A stretch of 64,000 bases of DNA from an uncultured Acidobacteriota bacterium (GCA_902825945.1 CADECY010000004.1:62001-126000); one strand, 5' to 3'; positions 25,654-34,953 are shown, counted from the first letter of the stretch. The notes: generated by a model not told the origin, from the sequence alone. A program made the numbers and translations.

Positions 25654-28173
25654 ATGAGAAAGGGCACTCTTCTGGGCTTTGCCATGCTGGCACAAGCCTG
25701 GACGGCGCGTGCGGACACGTTCGAAGAACGTGTGCTCCCGATTCTGCGCTCCAACTGCACGCCTTGTCACGACGCCGCCAACCGAACCAGCGGACTCTCG
25801 GTGATGAGCCCCGAAACCCTGCTCGCGGGCGGTAATCGCCGCGGACCCGCAATCGTTTCGGGCGCTCCCGATCATAGCCCGCTCATCCGCGCCATTCGCG
25901 GATCGATCGAGCCGCGAATGCCCCCTGGAAAGCCGCTTGCCACCGGCGACATCGCAACCATCGAGCAATGGATCCGCGCCGAAGCACCACGCCCGCCGAA
26001 GTCCGAATCCGCGAAGCAAACGGGCAAGCACTGGTCACTCATAACGCCGGTTCGGCCTCCCCTCCCAACGGTGCGCGGGGCCGAGTGGGTCCGCAATCCG
26101 ATCGACGCCTTCATCCTCACCCAACTCGAACGGAAATCGATCGAGCCCGCACCTCTGGCGGACCGCCGGACTCTCGCCCGCCGGCTTTACTTCGATCTGC
26201 TCGGCCTGCCTCCCACGCCGGAAGAGATTCGTCAGTTCGCCGATGATCCCTCGCCGCAAGCGTACGAAGCGCTCGTCGAACGCCTGCTCGCCAGTCCGCA
26301 TTACGGCGAACGCTGGGGCCGCCACTGGCTCGACCTGGCGCGTTACGCCGATACCAACGGCTACGAAGGCGATCCCGAATTCTTTCACGCCTGGCGATAC
26401 CGCGACTACGTGGTCGACTCGTTCAATGCCGACAAGCCCTACGACGAATTCGTGATCGATCAGCTCGCGGGTGACGAGATTAAGCCAGTGACCGGAGCCG
26501 GCGGACTGCCTTCGCCCGATCCGGAAAAGGTCGTTGCGCTTACCTTTCTGCGCCTCGCGCCGTTCACTGAACCGAGAGGCGAAGAGAGCCGCGACGTCCT
26601 GCTGAGCGAGATGATCTCGACAACGAGTTCGGTCTTCCTCGGCTGGACCACCGGTTGCGCCAAGTGCCACGACCACAAGTACGACCCGATCCCCACGCGG
26701 GACTTTTATCGGCTGAAGGCGTTCCTCGCGAGCGTCTACGTCGCGCCGCCGCGCCCGGGCGATTCGCAGCAACTCGGTGGACCGCAAGAGGCCGCCTTCT
26801 ATCGTCCCGGAGAGCGGGAAGCGGTCGAAAACAAGATCGCTGCCTTGCGGGAAGAGCTCAAAGCGGAAGACGCGGCCTTCGAAGCATTCGCGCAGCCTCT
26901 TGTTCAGCGGCTCGCCGAAGTGTGGAAGCGCGACAAGCCCGCGGGAACCAAGCCGCCGCAGGTCCGCGATGTCGAGCGCCTCTTCAACGAAGAGAACAAC
27001 AATACGCTTGCGCTCGATAAGAAGGACCGCACCTTCACCGCCGCCGAGCGCGACCGGTTTCAGCAACATCGCGAACGTCAGCGCCGCTTGAAGAACAGCA
27101 TCACCCGCCTGGAGCCGGTCGCGATGTCGGTGCGCAACGCTGACGATCCGCCGTACGGGCCGAGTGTTCCCGTCACCCACGTATTGATCCGGGGCGAACA
27201 CGATCATCCTGGCGAAATCGTGCAGCCTGGATTTCCGAGCGCCATCGAAGGCCATTCCAATCCCGCGCCCCTTCCTCTCGATCGCTACAAACGTCATCCC
27301 ACCCGCGGCCGCCGCCTGACGCTCGCGCGCTGGATCGCGAGCCCGTCCAACCCTCTCACCGCGCGCGTCATGGTGAACCGGATCTGGCGCCACCATTTCG
27401 GACGTGGCATCGTCGATACGCCCGGCGACCTCGGACGGAACGGGGCCAGGCCCACGCATCCCGAACTGCTCGATTGGCTCGCCACTGCGTTCGTCGAGAA
27501 CAAGTGGAGCGTGAAGGCGATGCACCGCTTGATCCTGAATTCGAGCACGTATCGCCAATCGTCGTTCGCGAACAGCCGGGCAATCACCGCGGACCCGGAC
27601 ATCCGCCTCTACTCGCGATTCCCGCGCCAGCGCCTCACCGGCGAAGCCATCCGCGACAGCATTCTCGCCGCGAGCGGCCGCCTCGAACGCGAACTCGGCG
27701 GACCGCCCGTCTTCCCGCCGCTCCCAGCCGGACTCGATCGCGAACAGAAAGTCCAATCGATCAATACCTGGGAAACGTCGCCCGATCGCGACACACGCCG
27801 CCGCAGCATCTATGTCTTTCAGCGCCGCTCCCTCTCTCTTCCCATGCTCGAGGTTTTCGACGCGCCGGTGTTGAACGCCTCCTGCGATCTCCGCCGCAAC
27901 ACCGTCACCGCGCTCCAGCCGCTGTCGATGTACAACAGCGAGTTCGTCAACACCGAAGCGCGCCACTTCGCCGAACGTGTCCGCCGCGAAGCGGGACCGG
28001 ACCTGCCGCGACGGATCCAGCGCGCCTATCTGATCGCACGCGGCCGAGAAGCCGATGGCACCGAACTTGCCGAAGCTGGGCGATTCCTGCGCGGCATCCC
28101 CGATCCCAATGACGCCTTGACTGGCCTTTGCCGGGTCCTCTTGAATAGCAATGAGTTTCTCTATGTCGATTGA
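25654..28173 (+). CDS. DUF1549/DUF1553 protein with cytochrome c motif (PSD1 type)
   Basis: An 839-residue secreted protein. After a signal peptide (about 1-20) comes a haem c motif CTPCH at 35-39 within a planctomycete cytochrome c domain. The DUF1549 domain follows (YFDLLGLPPTPEEIRQF, ASPHYGERWGRHWLDLARYADTNGYE, described by its key G-L-P-P and RWGRHWLDxARY elements). Then come a charged middle region and DUF1553 (RVMVNRIWRHHFGRGIVDTPGDLG, QRLTGEAIRDSILAASG). The start was set at ATG 25654, giving the signal peptide and matching the -10 box at 25639. Its end overlaps the DUF1501 gene, its usual partner. Function is unproven; degradation of polymers is often proposed. Confidence 0.92.
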   Translation: MRKGTLLGFAMLAQAWTARADTFEERVLPILRSNCTPCHDAANRTSGLSVMSPETLLAGGNRRGPAIVSGAPDHSPLIRAIRGSIEPRMPPGKPLATGDIATIEQWIRAEAPRPPKSESAKQTGKHWSLITPVRPPLPTVRGAEWVRNPIDAFILTQLERKSIEPAPLADRRTLARRLYFDLLGLPPTPEEIRQFADDPSPQAYEALVERLLASPHYGERWGRHWLDLARYADTNGYEGDPEFFHAWRYRDYVVDSFNADKPYDEFVIDQLAGDEIKPVTGAGGLPSPDPEKVVALTFLRLAPFTEPRGEESRDVLLSEMISTTSSVFLGWTTGCAKCHDHKYDPIPTRDFYRLKAFLASVYVAPPRPGDSQQLGGPQEAAFYRPGEREAVENKIAALREELKAEDAAFEAFAQPLVQRLAEVWKRDKPAGTKPPQVRDVERLFNEENNNTLALDKKDRTFTAAERDRFQQHRERQRRLKNSITRLEPVAMSVRNADDPPYGPSVPVTHVLIRGEHDHPGEIVQPGFPSAIEGHSNPAPLPLDRYKRHPTRGRRLTLARWIASPSNPLTARVMVNRIWRHHFGRGIVDTPGDLGRNGARPTHPELLDWLATAFVENKWSVKAMHRLILNSSTYRQSSFANSRAITADPDIRLYSRFPRQRLTGEAIRDSILAASGRLERELGGPPVFPPLPAGLDREQKVQSINTWETSPDRDTRRRSIYVFQRRSLSLPMLEVFDAPVLNASCDLRRNTVTALQPLSMYNSEFVNTEARHFAERVRREAGPDLPRRIQRAYLIARGREADGTELAEAGRFLRGIPDPNDALTGLCRVLLNSNEFLYVD

Positions 28174-29590
28174 CCACTCTCGCCGCGATTTTCTCCGTGG
28201 TTCCTGGAACGGGATCGGCGGCTTGGCGTTGGCCAGCATGCTCGCCGAGGAAAGCTCCGCGTCCGAAACGCTCTTTTCGCCGAAGCCGCAACACTTTCCC
28301 CGCAAGGCCAAGCACTGCATCTTTCTGTTCATGGCGGGCGGCGCGAGCCAACTCGACACGTTCGACTACAAGCCCGCTCTCGCACGCTATGCCGGCAAGC
28401 GTCTGCCCAAAGCCCCAGGACTCAGCGGCGAGATCGACGGCTTTTTATCCGATCCGCATCGCGCCATCCCGAGCCCGTTCGAGTTCAAACAGCACGGCCA
28501 ATCCGGCCGTTGGATGACAACGCTGCTGCCGAAGCTTGCCGCGCATTCCGACAAGCTCGCCTTCGTCCACGGCATCAAGGTCGACAACAACAACCACGGA
28601 CCCGCGACGATGCACGTCAACACGGGTTCGCAGTTCCAGGGCCATGCCTCCGTCGGATCGTGGATCAGCTACGGGCTCGGCAGCTCCAATCGGAATCTGC
28701 CTTCGTATGTCGTCTTGCAGGACCCGCGCGGGGCACCCGTCAACGGCGCCGCGGTCTGGGGCGCCGGTTATCTTCCGGCTTCGTATCAAGGCACGCTCTT
28801 CCGTTCGAAGGGCTCGCCCGTGCTCGACCTCGATCTTCCGCCCGGAATGTCGCGCGAGCGCCAGCGCCGCGAGTTCGATCTGCTCCAGTCGATGAACCAG
28901 CGCCATTTCGCTTCCCGTCGCGATGACGAACTGGAAGCCCGCATCGCCGCCTACGAACTCGCATTCCGAGTCCAGACCGAGGCTCCGAAGGTCGTCGACC
29001 TCTCCACCGAATCGGAAGTGACGCGCAAACTCTACGGACTCGACAATCCCGTCACCGAAGGCTTCGGACGCCAATGCCTGCTCGCGCGCCGCATGGTCGA
29101 GAACGGAGTCCGCCACGTGCTCTGCATCCATGGAGTCGAAATCGGCCGCTACAGTTGGGACGATCACGGCAACATTGGCGAACGGATGCCCGCGCATCTC
29201 GCGGAGGTCGACACGCCCGTGGCGGGCCTGCTCACCGATCTCGCCTCACGCGGACTCCTCGATCAGACGCTCGTCGTCTGGGCCTCGGAAATGGGCCGCA
29301 CCCCGTTCATCAACGACATGACTTCGGACAAACCCGGCCGCGACCACAATCAATGGGGACTCACGATGTGGATGGCTGGCGGCGACGTCAAGGCCGGTGC
29401 CACCGCCGGCGATACGGGCGAGTTTGGCATCAAGTCCGAGGGCGAACCGGTCCCGCTGCGCGACGCCCACGCGACGATTCTCGACCTGATGGGCTTGAGC
29501 GACGAGAGGTTGACGTATCTGCACGCCGGCCGCTACCGGCGGTTGACCGATATCGGTGGCCGCGTGATTCGCGGAATTGTCGCGGCCTGA
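28163..29590 (+). CDS. DUF1501 protein, Tat-exported
   Basis: A 475-residue protein with a twin-arginine start (MSIDHSRRDFLRG). The DUF1501 signature elements are present: KHCIFLFMAGGASQLDTFDYKP, GSWISYGLGS, RQCLLARRMVENGVRHV, and the terminal [10 protein letters not shown] and GRDHNQWG with the metal-ligand-like D and H. The fold is related to alkaline phosphatase/sulfatase enzymes, but substrates are unknown. It overlaps the DUF1549/DUF1553 gene by 11 bases; ATG 28151 is an alternative start. A degraded copy of its 3' end lies at 29718-29935. Confidence 0.92.
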   Translation: MSIDHSRRDFLRGSWNGIGGLALASMLAEESSASETLFSPKPQHFPRKAKHCIFLFMAGGASQLDTFDYKPALARYAGKRLPKAPGLSGEIDGFLSDPHRAIPSPFEFKQHGQSGRWMTTLLPKLAAHSDKLAFVHGIKVDNNNHGPATMHVNTGSQFQGHASVGSWISYGLGSSNRNLPSYVVLQDPRGAPVNGAAVWGAGYLPASYQGTLFRSKGSPVLDLDLPPGMSRERQRREFDLLQSMNQRHFASRRDDELEARIAAYELAFRVQTEAPKVVDLSTESEVTRKLYGLDNPVTEGFGRQCLLARRMVENGVRHVLCIHGVEIGRYSWDDHGNIGERMPAHLAEVDTPVAGLLTDLASRGLLDQTLVVWASEMGRTPFINDMTSDKPGRDHNQWGLTMWMAGGDVKAGATAGDTGEFGIKSEGEPVPLRDAHATILDLMGLSDERLTYLHAGRYRRLTDIGGRVIRGIVAA

Positions 29591-29717
29591 TCGCGCGAAA
29601 AGACGCTAATGCGAACGAGCTGGTAAGTTCTTCGCCGCTTTGACTAGGCGTGACCAGGCGCGCGCGAATGGTCAGGATTCAAGACCTTCGGAGTGGTCAA
29701 TCGCTTGCAAGACGAAC

Positions 29718-29935
29718 TCCGCGGGGGCCGACACGCCCGAGCCATGCCTGCTCAGCGATGACGTCTCGAGCGGACTCCTCGATCAAACGCTCGTCGTCTG
29801 GGCTTCGGAAATGGGCCGCACGCCCGGCCGCGACCACCACGAAGTTCGGCATCAAACCCGAGGGCGAACCGATCCCGCTATCGCCAGCTGACCGGTATCG
29901 GTGGCCGCGTGATTCGCCAGATCGTCGCGGCCTAA
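29718..29935 (+). pseudogene. Degraded partial duplicate of the DUF1501 gene 3' end
   Basis: From about 29722 the DNA again resembles the DUF1501 gene. The segment around GACACGCCCG (29730) matches 29211 onward, and the codons for [18 protein letters not shown] (29768-29821) repeat almost exactly. After internal deletions, the GGCATCAA..CCGAGGGCGAACC segment and the final codons (GGRVIR-IVAA, stop 29933-29935) also repeat. At least two deletions remove roughly 30 and more than 60 bases of the parent sequence, and the frame is broken. It lies 130 bases after the intact gene, so a tandem partial duplication that decayed is likely. Its last bases overlap the phosphotransferase stop. Confidence 0.85.
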
Positions 29936-30990
29936 CGGGCCACCGACCTCTCCGCCTGCCGCGCCAATTCACGAACGGTAACCCGGAACCGCGCGAACCG
30001 TTCATCCCGGGTGAGCCCATGGACGTACCGGTAATAGATCTGCTGTAAGATCACCGCGAGCTTGAAGAGCCCGTAAACATAGTAGTAACTAGGGTCGCCC
30101 ATTACCCGCCCGGAGACTTCCCCGTACCGCTCCACCACTTCGCGCCGCGTGAAGAACCCCGGACTCGCGGTCGGCGAAATCGCGCAAGCCAGAAACTCCG
30201 GCGGATCGTCCGCCTGTGCCCAGTAACTCAACGCAGTCCCGAGGTCCATCAGCGGATCGCCGATCGTCGCCATCTCCCAGTCGAGCACGCCCGTGATCCG
30301 GCTCGGGTCCTCCGGGTCGAGCAGCATGTTGTCGAGCTTGTAGTCGTTATGGATGATCGCCGCGTCAGACTCCGCTGGCATCCGCTCCGCCAGCCACCTC
30401 CCAACGGACTCCATCTCCGGGACCTCGTCCGTCCGCGCATCCTGCCAGCGTTTCGTCCATCCTTCGATCTGGCGCCGCACATAGCCCTCGGGCTTGCCGA
30501 AGTCGCGCAGTCCGGCCGCATCGAGATCCACGGCATGCAGACGCGCCAGGTTGTCGACCATCGCGCGCGACAACACGCGGCAGGCATCCGGAGCCCCTGC
30601 CAGCGGCGGAACCAATTCGCGCCGCACCACCATTCCACGCAAGCGTTGCATCAGGTAGAACGGCGCTCCGAGCACTTCCGGATCTTCGCAATAGAGCAGC
30701 GGCTTCGGCGCGGGCGGATACACCGCGTGCAGCTTCGACAGCACACGGAACTCGCGCCCCATGTCATGCGCGCCTTTCACGCGTGTCCCGAACGGCGGAC
30801 GCCGCAGCACGAACTCGGCCCCATCCACGCGGACCAGATAAGTGAGGTTCGAGTGGCCCGATGGGAACTGCTCCACCGAAACCTCGCCCGCGGCTTCAGG
30901 CAGGTTCTGGCGCAGGTATTCCACTAGGCGCTGGGCGGGAAGTTCTTCACCGGGGCGCGGGGGCGCCGTGGGATTTCGATCAACGGACAC
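29932..30990 (-). CDS. Phosphotransferase-family protein (APH/ACAD10-like kinase)
   Basis: A 352-residue aminoglycoside-phosphotransferase-fold protein. The N-lobe has SGHSNLTYLVRVDGAEFVLRRPP (Gly-rich loop and Lys/Arg strand). The catalytic loop is HNDYKLDN at 214-221 with Asp216 and Asn221. The metal-binding Asp237 sits in VLDWEMATIGDP. The layout, with long C-terminal helices, is that of the ACAD10/11-like branch that phosphorylates hydroxy-acyl intermediates, not the antibiotic-resistance branch. This placement is inference. The start is GTG at 30988-30990. It is divergent from the NHL gene, with 27 bases between starts. Confidence 0.9.
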   Translation of the reverse strand: MSVDRNPTAPPRPGEELPAQRLVEYLRQNLPEAAGEVSVEQFPSGHSNLTYLVRVDGAEFVLRRPPFGTRVKGAHDMGREFRVLSKLHAVYPPAPKPLLYCEDPEVLGAPFYLMQRLRGMVVRRELVPPLAGAPDACRVLSRAMVDNLARLHAVDLDAAGLRDFGKPEGYVRRQIEGWTKRWQDARTDEVPEMESVGRWLAERMPAESDAAIIHNDYKLDNMLLDPEDPSRITGVLDWEMATIGDPLMDLGTALSYWAQADDPPEFLACAISPTASPGFFTRREVVERYGEVSGRVMGDPSYYYVYGLFKLAVILQQIYYRYVHGLTRDERFARFRVTVRELARQAERSVAR

Positions 30991-30998
30991 GTGTTGGC

Positions 30999-31004
30999 TA
31001 TAAT
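30999..31004 (+). promoter_or_regulatory. Consensus -10 box (TATAAT) for the NHL-repeat gene
   Basis: TATAAT lies 13 bases before the ATG at 31018. A start site about 7 bases downstream would leave a leader of roughly 7 bases. The box also sits just upstream of the divergent phosphotransferase start. No strong -35 box is visible. Confidence 0.5.
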
Positions 31005-31017
31005 GCCACCAATCGAT

Positions 31018-32019
31018 ATGAAGATTCTACCCGCGTTGGTTTCCTCCGCCGCGCTGCTGCTCTCCGCCGAGCAGGGCTGGTATCCGCACGAAGGCGGCCT
31101 GATGAAGTATCGCGTGCAGATCCGCTTCGGCGAAGAGCCCGACACGATGCCCAATGGCTTCAAGTTCGGGCGGGTCTCGGCGGTCGCGGCCGACAAGCAG
31201 GGCGAAGTCTATGTCTTCCAGCGCGGACCCAAGGCCGATCCCATCGTCGTCTTCGATGCCCAGGGAAAGTACCTGCGCTCGTGGGGCCGCGACAAGGCGG
31301 GCAAGTCGATGTTCGGAAATCCGCACGGCATGCGCGTCGATCCCGATGGTAACCTCTGGGTCACCGACAACGGCAATCATCAGGTCTTCAAGTTCACGTG
31401 CGACGGCAAACTCCTGTTGACGCTGGGCATCAAGGGCAAGGCCGCCACTGATTCGAAGACCTTCAATCGCCCCACCGACATCGCCTTCCATCCGAACGGC
31501 CGGCACGTCTACATCTCCGACGGCTATGGCAACGCCCGCGTCATGAAGTTCACAAAAGACGGGCAATATGTTTCGGACTGGGGCAAGCATGGGACCGGCC
31601 CCGGCGAGTTCAACACCGTCCACTCGGTCGCGGTCGACAACACCGGAACCGTCTACGTGAGTGACCGCGAGAACAACCGCATTCAGATCTTCGACGAGAA
31701 CGGCAAGTTCCTGCGAATGTTCTCTCATCTCGGCGCCACGCAGAATCTCTTCATCACACCGGACCAGGAACTGTGGGTCATCACGCATCGCAACAACATC
31801 GAGAACCTCACCTACGACACGCTCGCCGGCCGCATCATGAAGGTCGACAAGGGCACGGGCAAGATTCTCGGCGCCATGGAATCGCCCGGACACTGGCTGC
31901 ACGTCACGCCCGAGAAGTTCGTCTTCATCGGAAGCCTCACCGGCAACGTCTTTCGCTGGTATCCAGGCTGGCTTTCGAAAGGTCTCGGCGCGGAGGAAGG
32001 ACTGCGCCCCGCCAACTGA
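31018..32019 (+). CDS. NHL-repeat six-bladed propeller, peptidyl-alpha-hydroxyglycine lyase-like
   Basis: A 333-residue secreted protein with a signal peptide (MKILPALVSSAALLLSAEQG). NHL blades follow: GNPHGMRVDPDGNLWVTDNGNHQVFKF, RPTDIAFHPNGRHVYISDGYGNARVMKF and TVHSVAVDNTGTVYVSDRENNRIQIF, described by the recurring G/D-x-V-Y/W-V-(T/S)-D-x-x-N-x-(R/Q)-V/I pattern. His in the HGM and HSV turns sits where the PAL domain of peptide-amidating enzyme has metal ligands. Lyase activity is possible but unproven. ATG 31018 fits the -10 box. Its stop shares one base with the next start. Confidence 0.85.
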   Translation: MKILPALVSSAALLLSAEQGWYPHEGGLMKYRVQIRFGEEPDTMPNGFKFGRVSAVAADKQGEVYVFQRGPKADPIVVFDAQGKYLRSWGRDKAGKSMFGNPHGMRVDPDGNLWVTDNGNHQVFKFTCDGKLLLTLGIKGKAATDSKTFNRPTDIAFHPNGRHVYISDGYGNARVMKFTKDGQYVSDWGKHGTGPGEFNTVHSVAVDNTGTVYVSDRENNRIQIFDENGKFLRMFSHLGATQNLFITPDQELWVITHRNNIENLTYDTLAGRIMKVDKGTGKILGAMESPGHWLHVTPEKFVFIGSLTGNVFRWYPGWLSKGLGAEEGLRPAN

Positions 32020-32858
32020 TGGCCTCCGTCTTCGTCACCGGTGCCACGGGCTACATCGGATCGGTGGTCTGCGAAAAGCTGATCGCCGCTGGACATGAAG
32101 TGATCGGGCTCGCTCGTTCGGATGCGGCCGCGGAGAAGCTGCGCGCGCTCGGAGTCACGGCGCACCGCGGCGACATCACCGATCCCGCCTCGCTCGCCGC
32201 CGGAGCCCGGCCGGCCGACGGAACCGCGTACATCGCGGCCGGCTGGGGGCCGGAATTCGGAGCTCGCGATCGCGCCGCTGTCGAAACGTTGATCGGCGCG
32301 CTCGCCGGAACGGACAAGCCGCTCGTCTACACGAGCGGAGCTTGGGTGATGGGCAACACGAACCGCCTCGCGGGCGAGATGTGGCCTTGCAAGCCGCCCG
32401 CAATGGTCGCATGGCGGCTGCCCGTCGAGAAACTCGTGCTCGACTCGATCGAGCGCAAGGTCTGTGGCGTCGTGATCCGTCCCGTCATGGTCTATGGCCG
32501 CGGCGGCGGACTCGCGGCTAAGTTCGCCCGCGGCGAGATGCCGATGATCGGCGACGGCTCGAACCACTGGAGCTTCGTTCATGTCGATGATCTCGGCGAG
32601 CTCTACGTGAAGGCACTCGAGAATGCGCGTCAGGGGACGCTCTACATCGGGCAGGACGGCAAGCAGATCACCACCGCCGAATTCGCGCGCACTTTCGGCA
32701 TCCAGGAATTCATGCCGCTCGAAGAGGCTCGCGCTCAGTTCGGTCCGCTCGCCGATTGTCTGGTGCTCGACCAAAAAATCGGCTCCACGCGCGCCTTCCG
32801 CGAACTCGGCTGGCGCCCCTCGAAACCCTCGGTGCTGCGCGAACTGGCGCCGAAATGA
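32019..32858 (+). CDS. Extended SDR / NAD-dependent epimerase-like protein
   Basis: A 279-residue Rossmann protein. The N-terminus VFVTGATGYIGSVV carries the TGxxGxxG dinucleotide-binding motif. GDITDPAS follows the usual acidic residue after beta-3, and LVYTSGAWVMG supplies the catalytic-site strand. I cannot find the usual YxxxK; at that position the sequence reads WRLPVEKLVL, so this may be an atypical SDR with altered chemistry. ATG shares a base with the previous stop (TGATG), and its stop overlaps the glycosyltransferase start, so the genes are cotranscribed. Substrate unknown. Confidence 0.85.
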   Translation: MASVFVTGATGYIGSVVCEKLIAAGHEVIGLARSDAAAEKLRALGVTAHRGDITDPASLAAGARPADGTAYIAAGWGPEFGARDRAAVETLIGALAGTDKPLVYTSGAWVMGNTNRLAGEMWPCKPPAMVAWRLPVEKLVLDSIERKVCGVVIRPVMVYGRGGGLAAKFARGEMPMIGDGSNHWSFVHVDDLGELYVKALENARQGTLYIGQDGKQITTAEFARTFGIQEFMPLEEARAQFGPLADCLVLDQKIGSTRAFRELGWRPSKPSVLRELAPK

Positions 32859-33853
32859 AGGCCGCGCTCGACGGATCTCCTCTGACCGTCGAGACCGGCG
32901 GCATCCGCCGCTACACCGAACAGCTTCACGCCGCGCTCGAACGCGAGTTCCCGCTCGAGGAGTTCGAGGTCCTCGCGCCCGAACGGGGCCGCTGGTGGTC
33001 CATCGGACTTCCGCGCAAGCTCCGCCGCGAACGCTTCGATCTGTTCCATGGAACCGACTTCGCCGTGCCCTACCTGCCGGTCCGCCCCGCGGTGATGACC
33101 GTGCACGATCTCTCGCCTTGGAAGCGCGAGCCGTGGCGAGCATCGTCGACTCGGGTGCGGCGCCGCACGCCGATCCTGCTCCGCCTCGGACTGGCGACGA
33201 TGATCATCACGCCCACCGAGGCGATCCGGCGTGAAGCCATCGCGCGCTTCCGGCTCGATCCTGCGAGGGTGGTGGCGGTTCCACTCGCAGTTGGGCCGGA
33301 GTTCCAGCCGCTCGACGGCCCGCGCGGCAACTACTTCCTGATCGTGGGCACGATCGAACCGCGCAAGAACGTCACGCTCGCGATCGAAGCTTGGCGCGAG
33401 TCGCGCCGGCGAGGGTCGAAGATCGAACTGAAGCTCGCGGGCCGCAACATCGACGCACTGCGTCCCGAACCCGGACTCGAAATCCTCGGACCCGTTCCCG
33501 ATTCTGAACTTGCGCGGCTCTACGCGCGGGCGCGCGCGCTGCTTTTCCCGTCTCACTACGAAGGCTTCGGACTTCCGATGCTCGAAGCCTTTCAGTGCGG
33601 AACGCCGGTGGTTGCCTCGCGTGATCCGGCGTTGCGCGAAGTTTCGGGCGGCGCGGCGATGCATCCGGAACCGAACGAATGGCCGGATGCGCTGGAAGCG
33701 ATCCTTCGCGATCCGGCCTGGAGCGATCGAGTCCGTGCCCGCGCGCGCGAGTTCTCGTGGTCCGCGACGGCGCGCGCGACTCGCGAGGTCTATCGCGATG
33801 CTATGATCCGGTTTGGCTATGAGGACGCTCACGATCGCGGTCATTCCCGGTGA
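32855..33853 (+). CDS. Glycosyltransferase family 1/4-type protein
   Basis: A 332-residue GT-B protein. The N-domain has GGIRRYTEQLHAAL and FHGTDFAVPYLP followed by VMTVHDLSPW. The C-domain has YFLIVGTIEPRKNVTLAIEAW, the LLFPSHYEGFGLPMLEAFQCGTPVVAS donor-binding E-x7-E element and the sugar-nucleotide loop. The donor and acceptor sugars are unknown. ATG overlaps the SDR stop by 4 bases. The 3' end overlaps the dehydrogenase gene by 35 bases in another frame. Confidence 0.9.
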   Translation: MKAALDGSPLTVETGGIRRYTEQLHAALEREFPLEEFEVLAPERGRWWSIGLPRKLRRERFDLFHGTDFAVPYLPVRPAVMTVHDLSPWKREPWRASSTRVRRRTPILLRLGLATMIITPTEAIRREAIARFRLDPARVVAVPLAVGPEFQPLDGPRGNYFLIVGTIEPRKNVTLAIEAWRESRRRGSKIELKLAGRNIDALRPEPGLEILGPVPDSELARLYARARALLFPSHYEGFGLPMLEAFQCGTPVVASRDPALREVSGGAAMHPEPNEWPDALEAILRDPAWSDRVRARAREFSWSATARATREVYRDAMIRFGYEDAHDRGHSR

Positions 33854-34883
33854 TGGAATCGGACAGGAAGTCATTCCACCTGCACTGGATGTTTTGGAAG
33901 CTGTGGGGAGCCTGCACGCGCTCTCGTTCGAGTGGCGCCACTTCGATTGGGGTGCCGACTACTACTTCAAACACGGAGTGATGATGCCTCCGAACGCGCT
34001 CGAGCTGCTTGCGCCGTTCGATGCGATTCTGCTCGGCGCCGTCGGCCATGTCGATATCCCCGATAACGTCACGCTCAACGGACTCCTGCTGCCGATCCGC
34101 CGCGGCTTCGATCAGTACGCGAACGTGCGGCCCGCGGTGCTGTTCGAGGGTGTGGACTCGCCGCTCGCCGGACAGACGCCGGGCGCGATCGACATGATCG
34201 TGGTCCGGGAGAATACGGAGGGCGAGTACGCACAGATCGGTGGATTCCTGTATCACCACCAGCCGGAAGAGGTCGCCGTGCAGACCTCGGTTTTCACACG
34301 CCGCGGCTGCGAACGAGTGATCCGGCACGCGTTCGAACTGGCGCGCCAGCGCAACCGCAAGAAGCGCGTCACTTCGATCACCAAGTCGAACGCACAGGGC
34401 TACAGCATGGTCCTGTGGGATCGGGCGTTCCATGCAGTCGCGCAGGAATTCCCCGAGATCTCGACCGAGACGCTGCTCGTCGATGCGGCCGCGATGAACT
34501 TCGTCCGCCGCCCGTCGTCGTTCGATGTCGTGGTGGGATCAAACCTCTTTGGCGACATCTTGAGCGATCTGTCCGCGATCGTCACCGGATCGATCGGCCT
34601 TGCCGCGAGCGCGAACCTCGACCCCGCTCGGCGGTTTCCCTCGATGTTCGAGCCCGTGCACGGCACAGCCCCGGACATATACGGCAAGGGCGTCGCGAAC
34701 CCGCTGGCCGCGATGTTCTCGGCCGCGATGATGGTCGACCACCTGCAAGCTCCGATCGCGGCGCAGGCGATCGAGAAGGCCATTCGAGGCGTGCTCGCCG
34801 AAAAGCAGGTCAGGACGGCGGATCTCGGCGGGTCAAGCACGACGGCGCAAGTCCGGGACGCGGTGATTTCCAAACTGAACTGA
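33819..34883 (+). CDS. Isocitrate/isopropylmalate dehydrogenase family, tartrate dehydrogenase type
   Basis: A 354-residue NAD-dependent beta-decarboxylating dehydrogenase. Key elements are IAVIPGDGIGQEVIP at the N-terminus, NVRPAVLFEG (substrate Arg), VVRENTEGEY, DAAAMNFVRRPSSFDVVVGSNLFGDILSDLSA (metal Asp residues) and EPVHGTAPDIYGKGVANP. The DAILLGAVGHVDIPDNVTLNGLLLPIRR segment fits the tartrate dehydrogenase/D-malate dehydrogenase branch better than LeuB or Icd. ATG 33819 was chosen because the start IAVIPGDGIG then lies at the usual position. It begins 35 bases inside the glycosyltransferase gene. Confidence 0.9.
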   Translation: MRTLTIAVIPGDGIGQEVIPPALDVLEAVGSLHALSFEWRHFDWGADYYFKHGVMMPPNALELLAPFDAILLGAVGHVDIPDNVTLNGLLLPIRRGFDQYANVRPAVLFEGVDSPLAGQTPGAIDMIVVRENTEGEYAQIGGFLYHHQPEEVAVQTSVFTRRGCERVIRHAFELARQRNRKKRVTSITKSNAQGYSMVLWDRAFHAVAQEFPEISTETLLVDAAAMNFVRRPSSFDVVVGSNLFGDILSDLSAIVTGSIGLAASANLDPARRFPSMFEPVHGTAPDIYGKGVANPLAAMFSAAMMVDHLQAPIAAQAIEKAIRGVLAEKQVRTADLGGSSTTAQVRDAVISKLN

Positions 34884-34953
34884 TTTGGCGCTAGGATACG
34901 AGTGGTAGCTCTGTGAGCGCCACTTCCGAGGCCTACGGTGAAGGAGGGCAGCG

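Noticed and set aside
26035..28359. 774-codon open frame antisense to the DUF1549/DUF1553 and DUF1501 genes
   Set aside because: It is a shadow of high-GC coding on the other strand, is Arg/Glu-rich without family motifs, and lies exactly opposite two well-supported genes.
29932..30990. Antibiotic (aminoglycoside) resistance kinase
   Set aside because: The fold and HND/DWE motifs are shared, but the surrounding sequence resembles the ACAD10/11-like metabolic branch, and nothing nearby suggests resistance.
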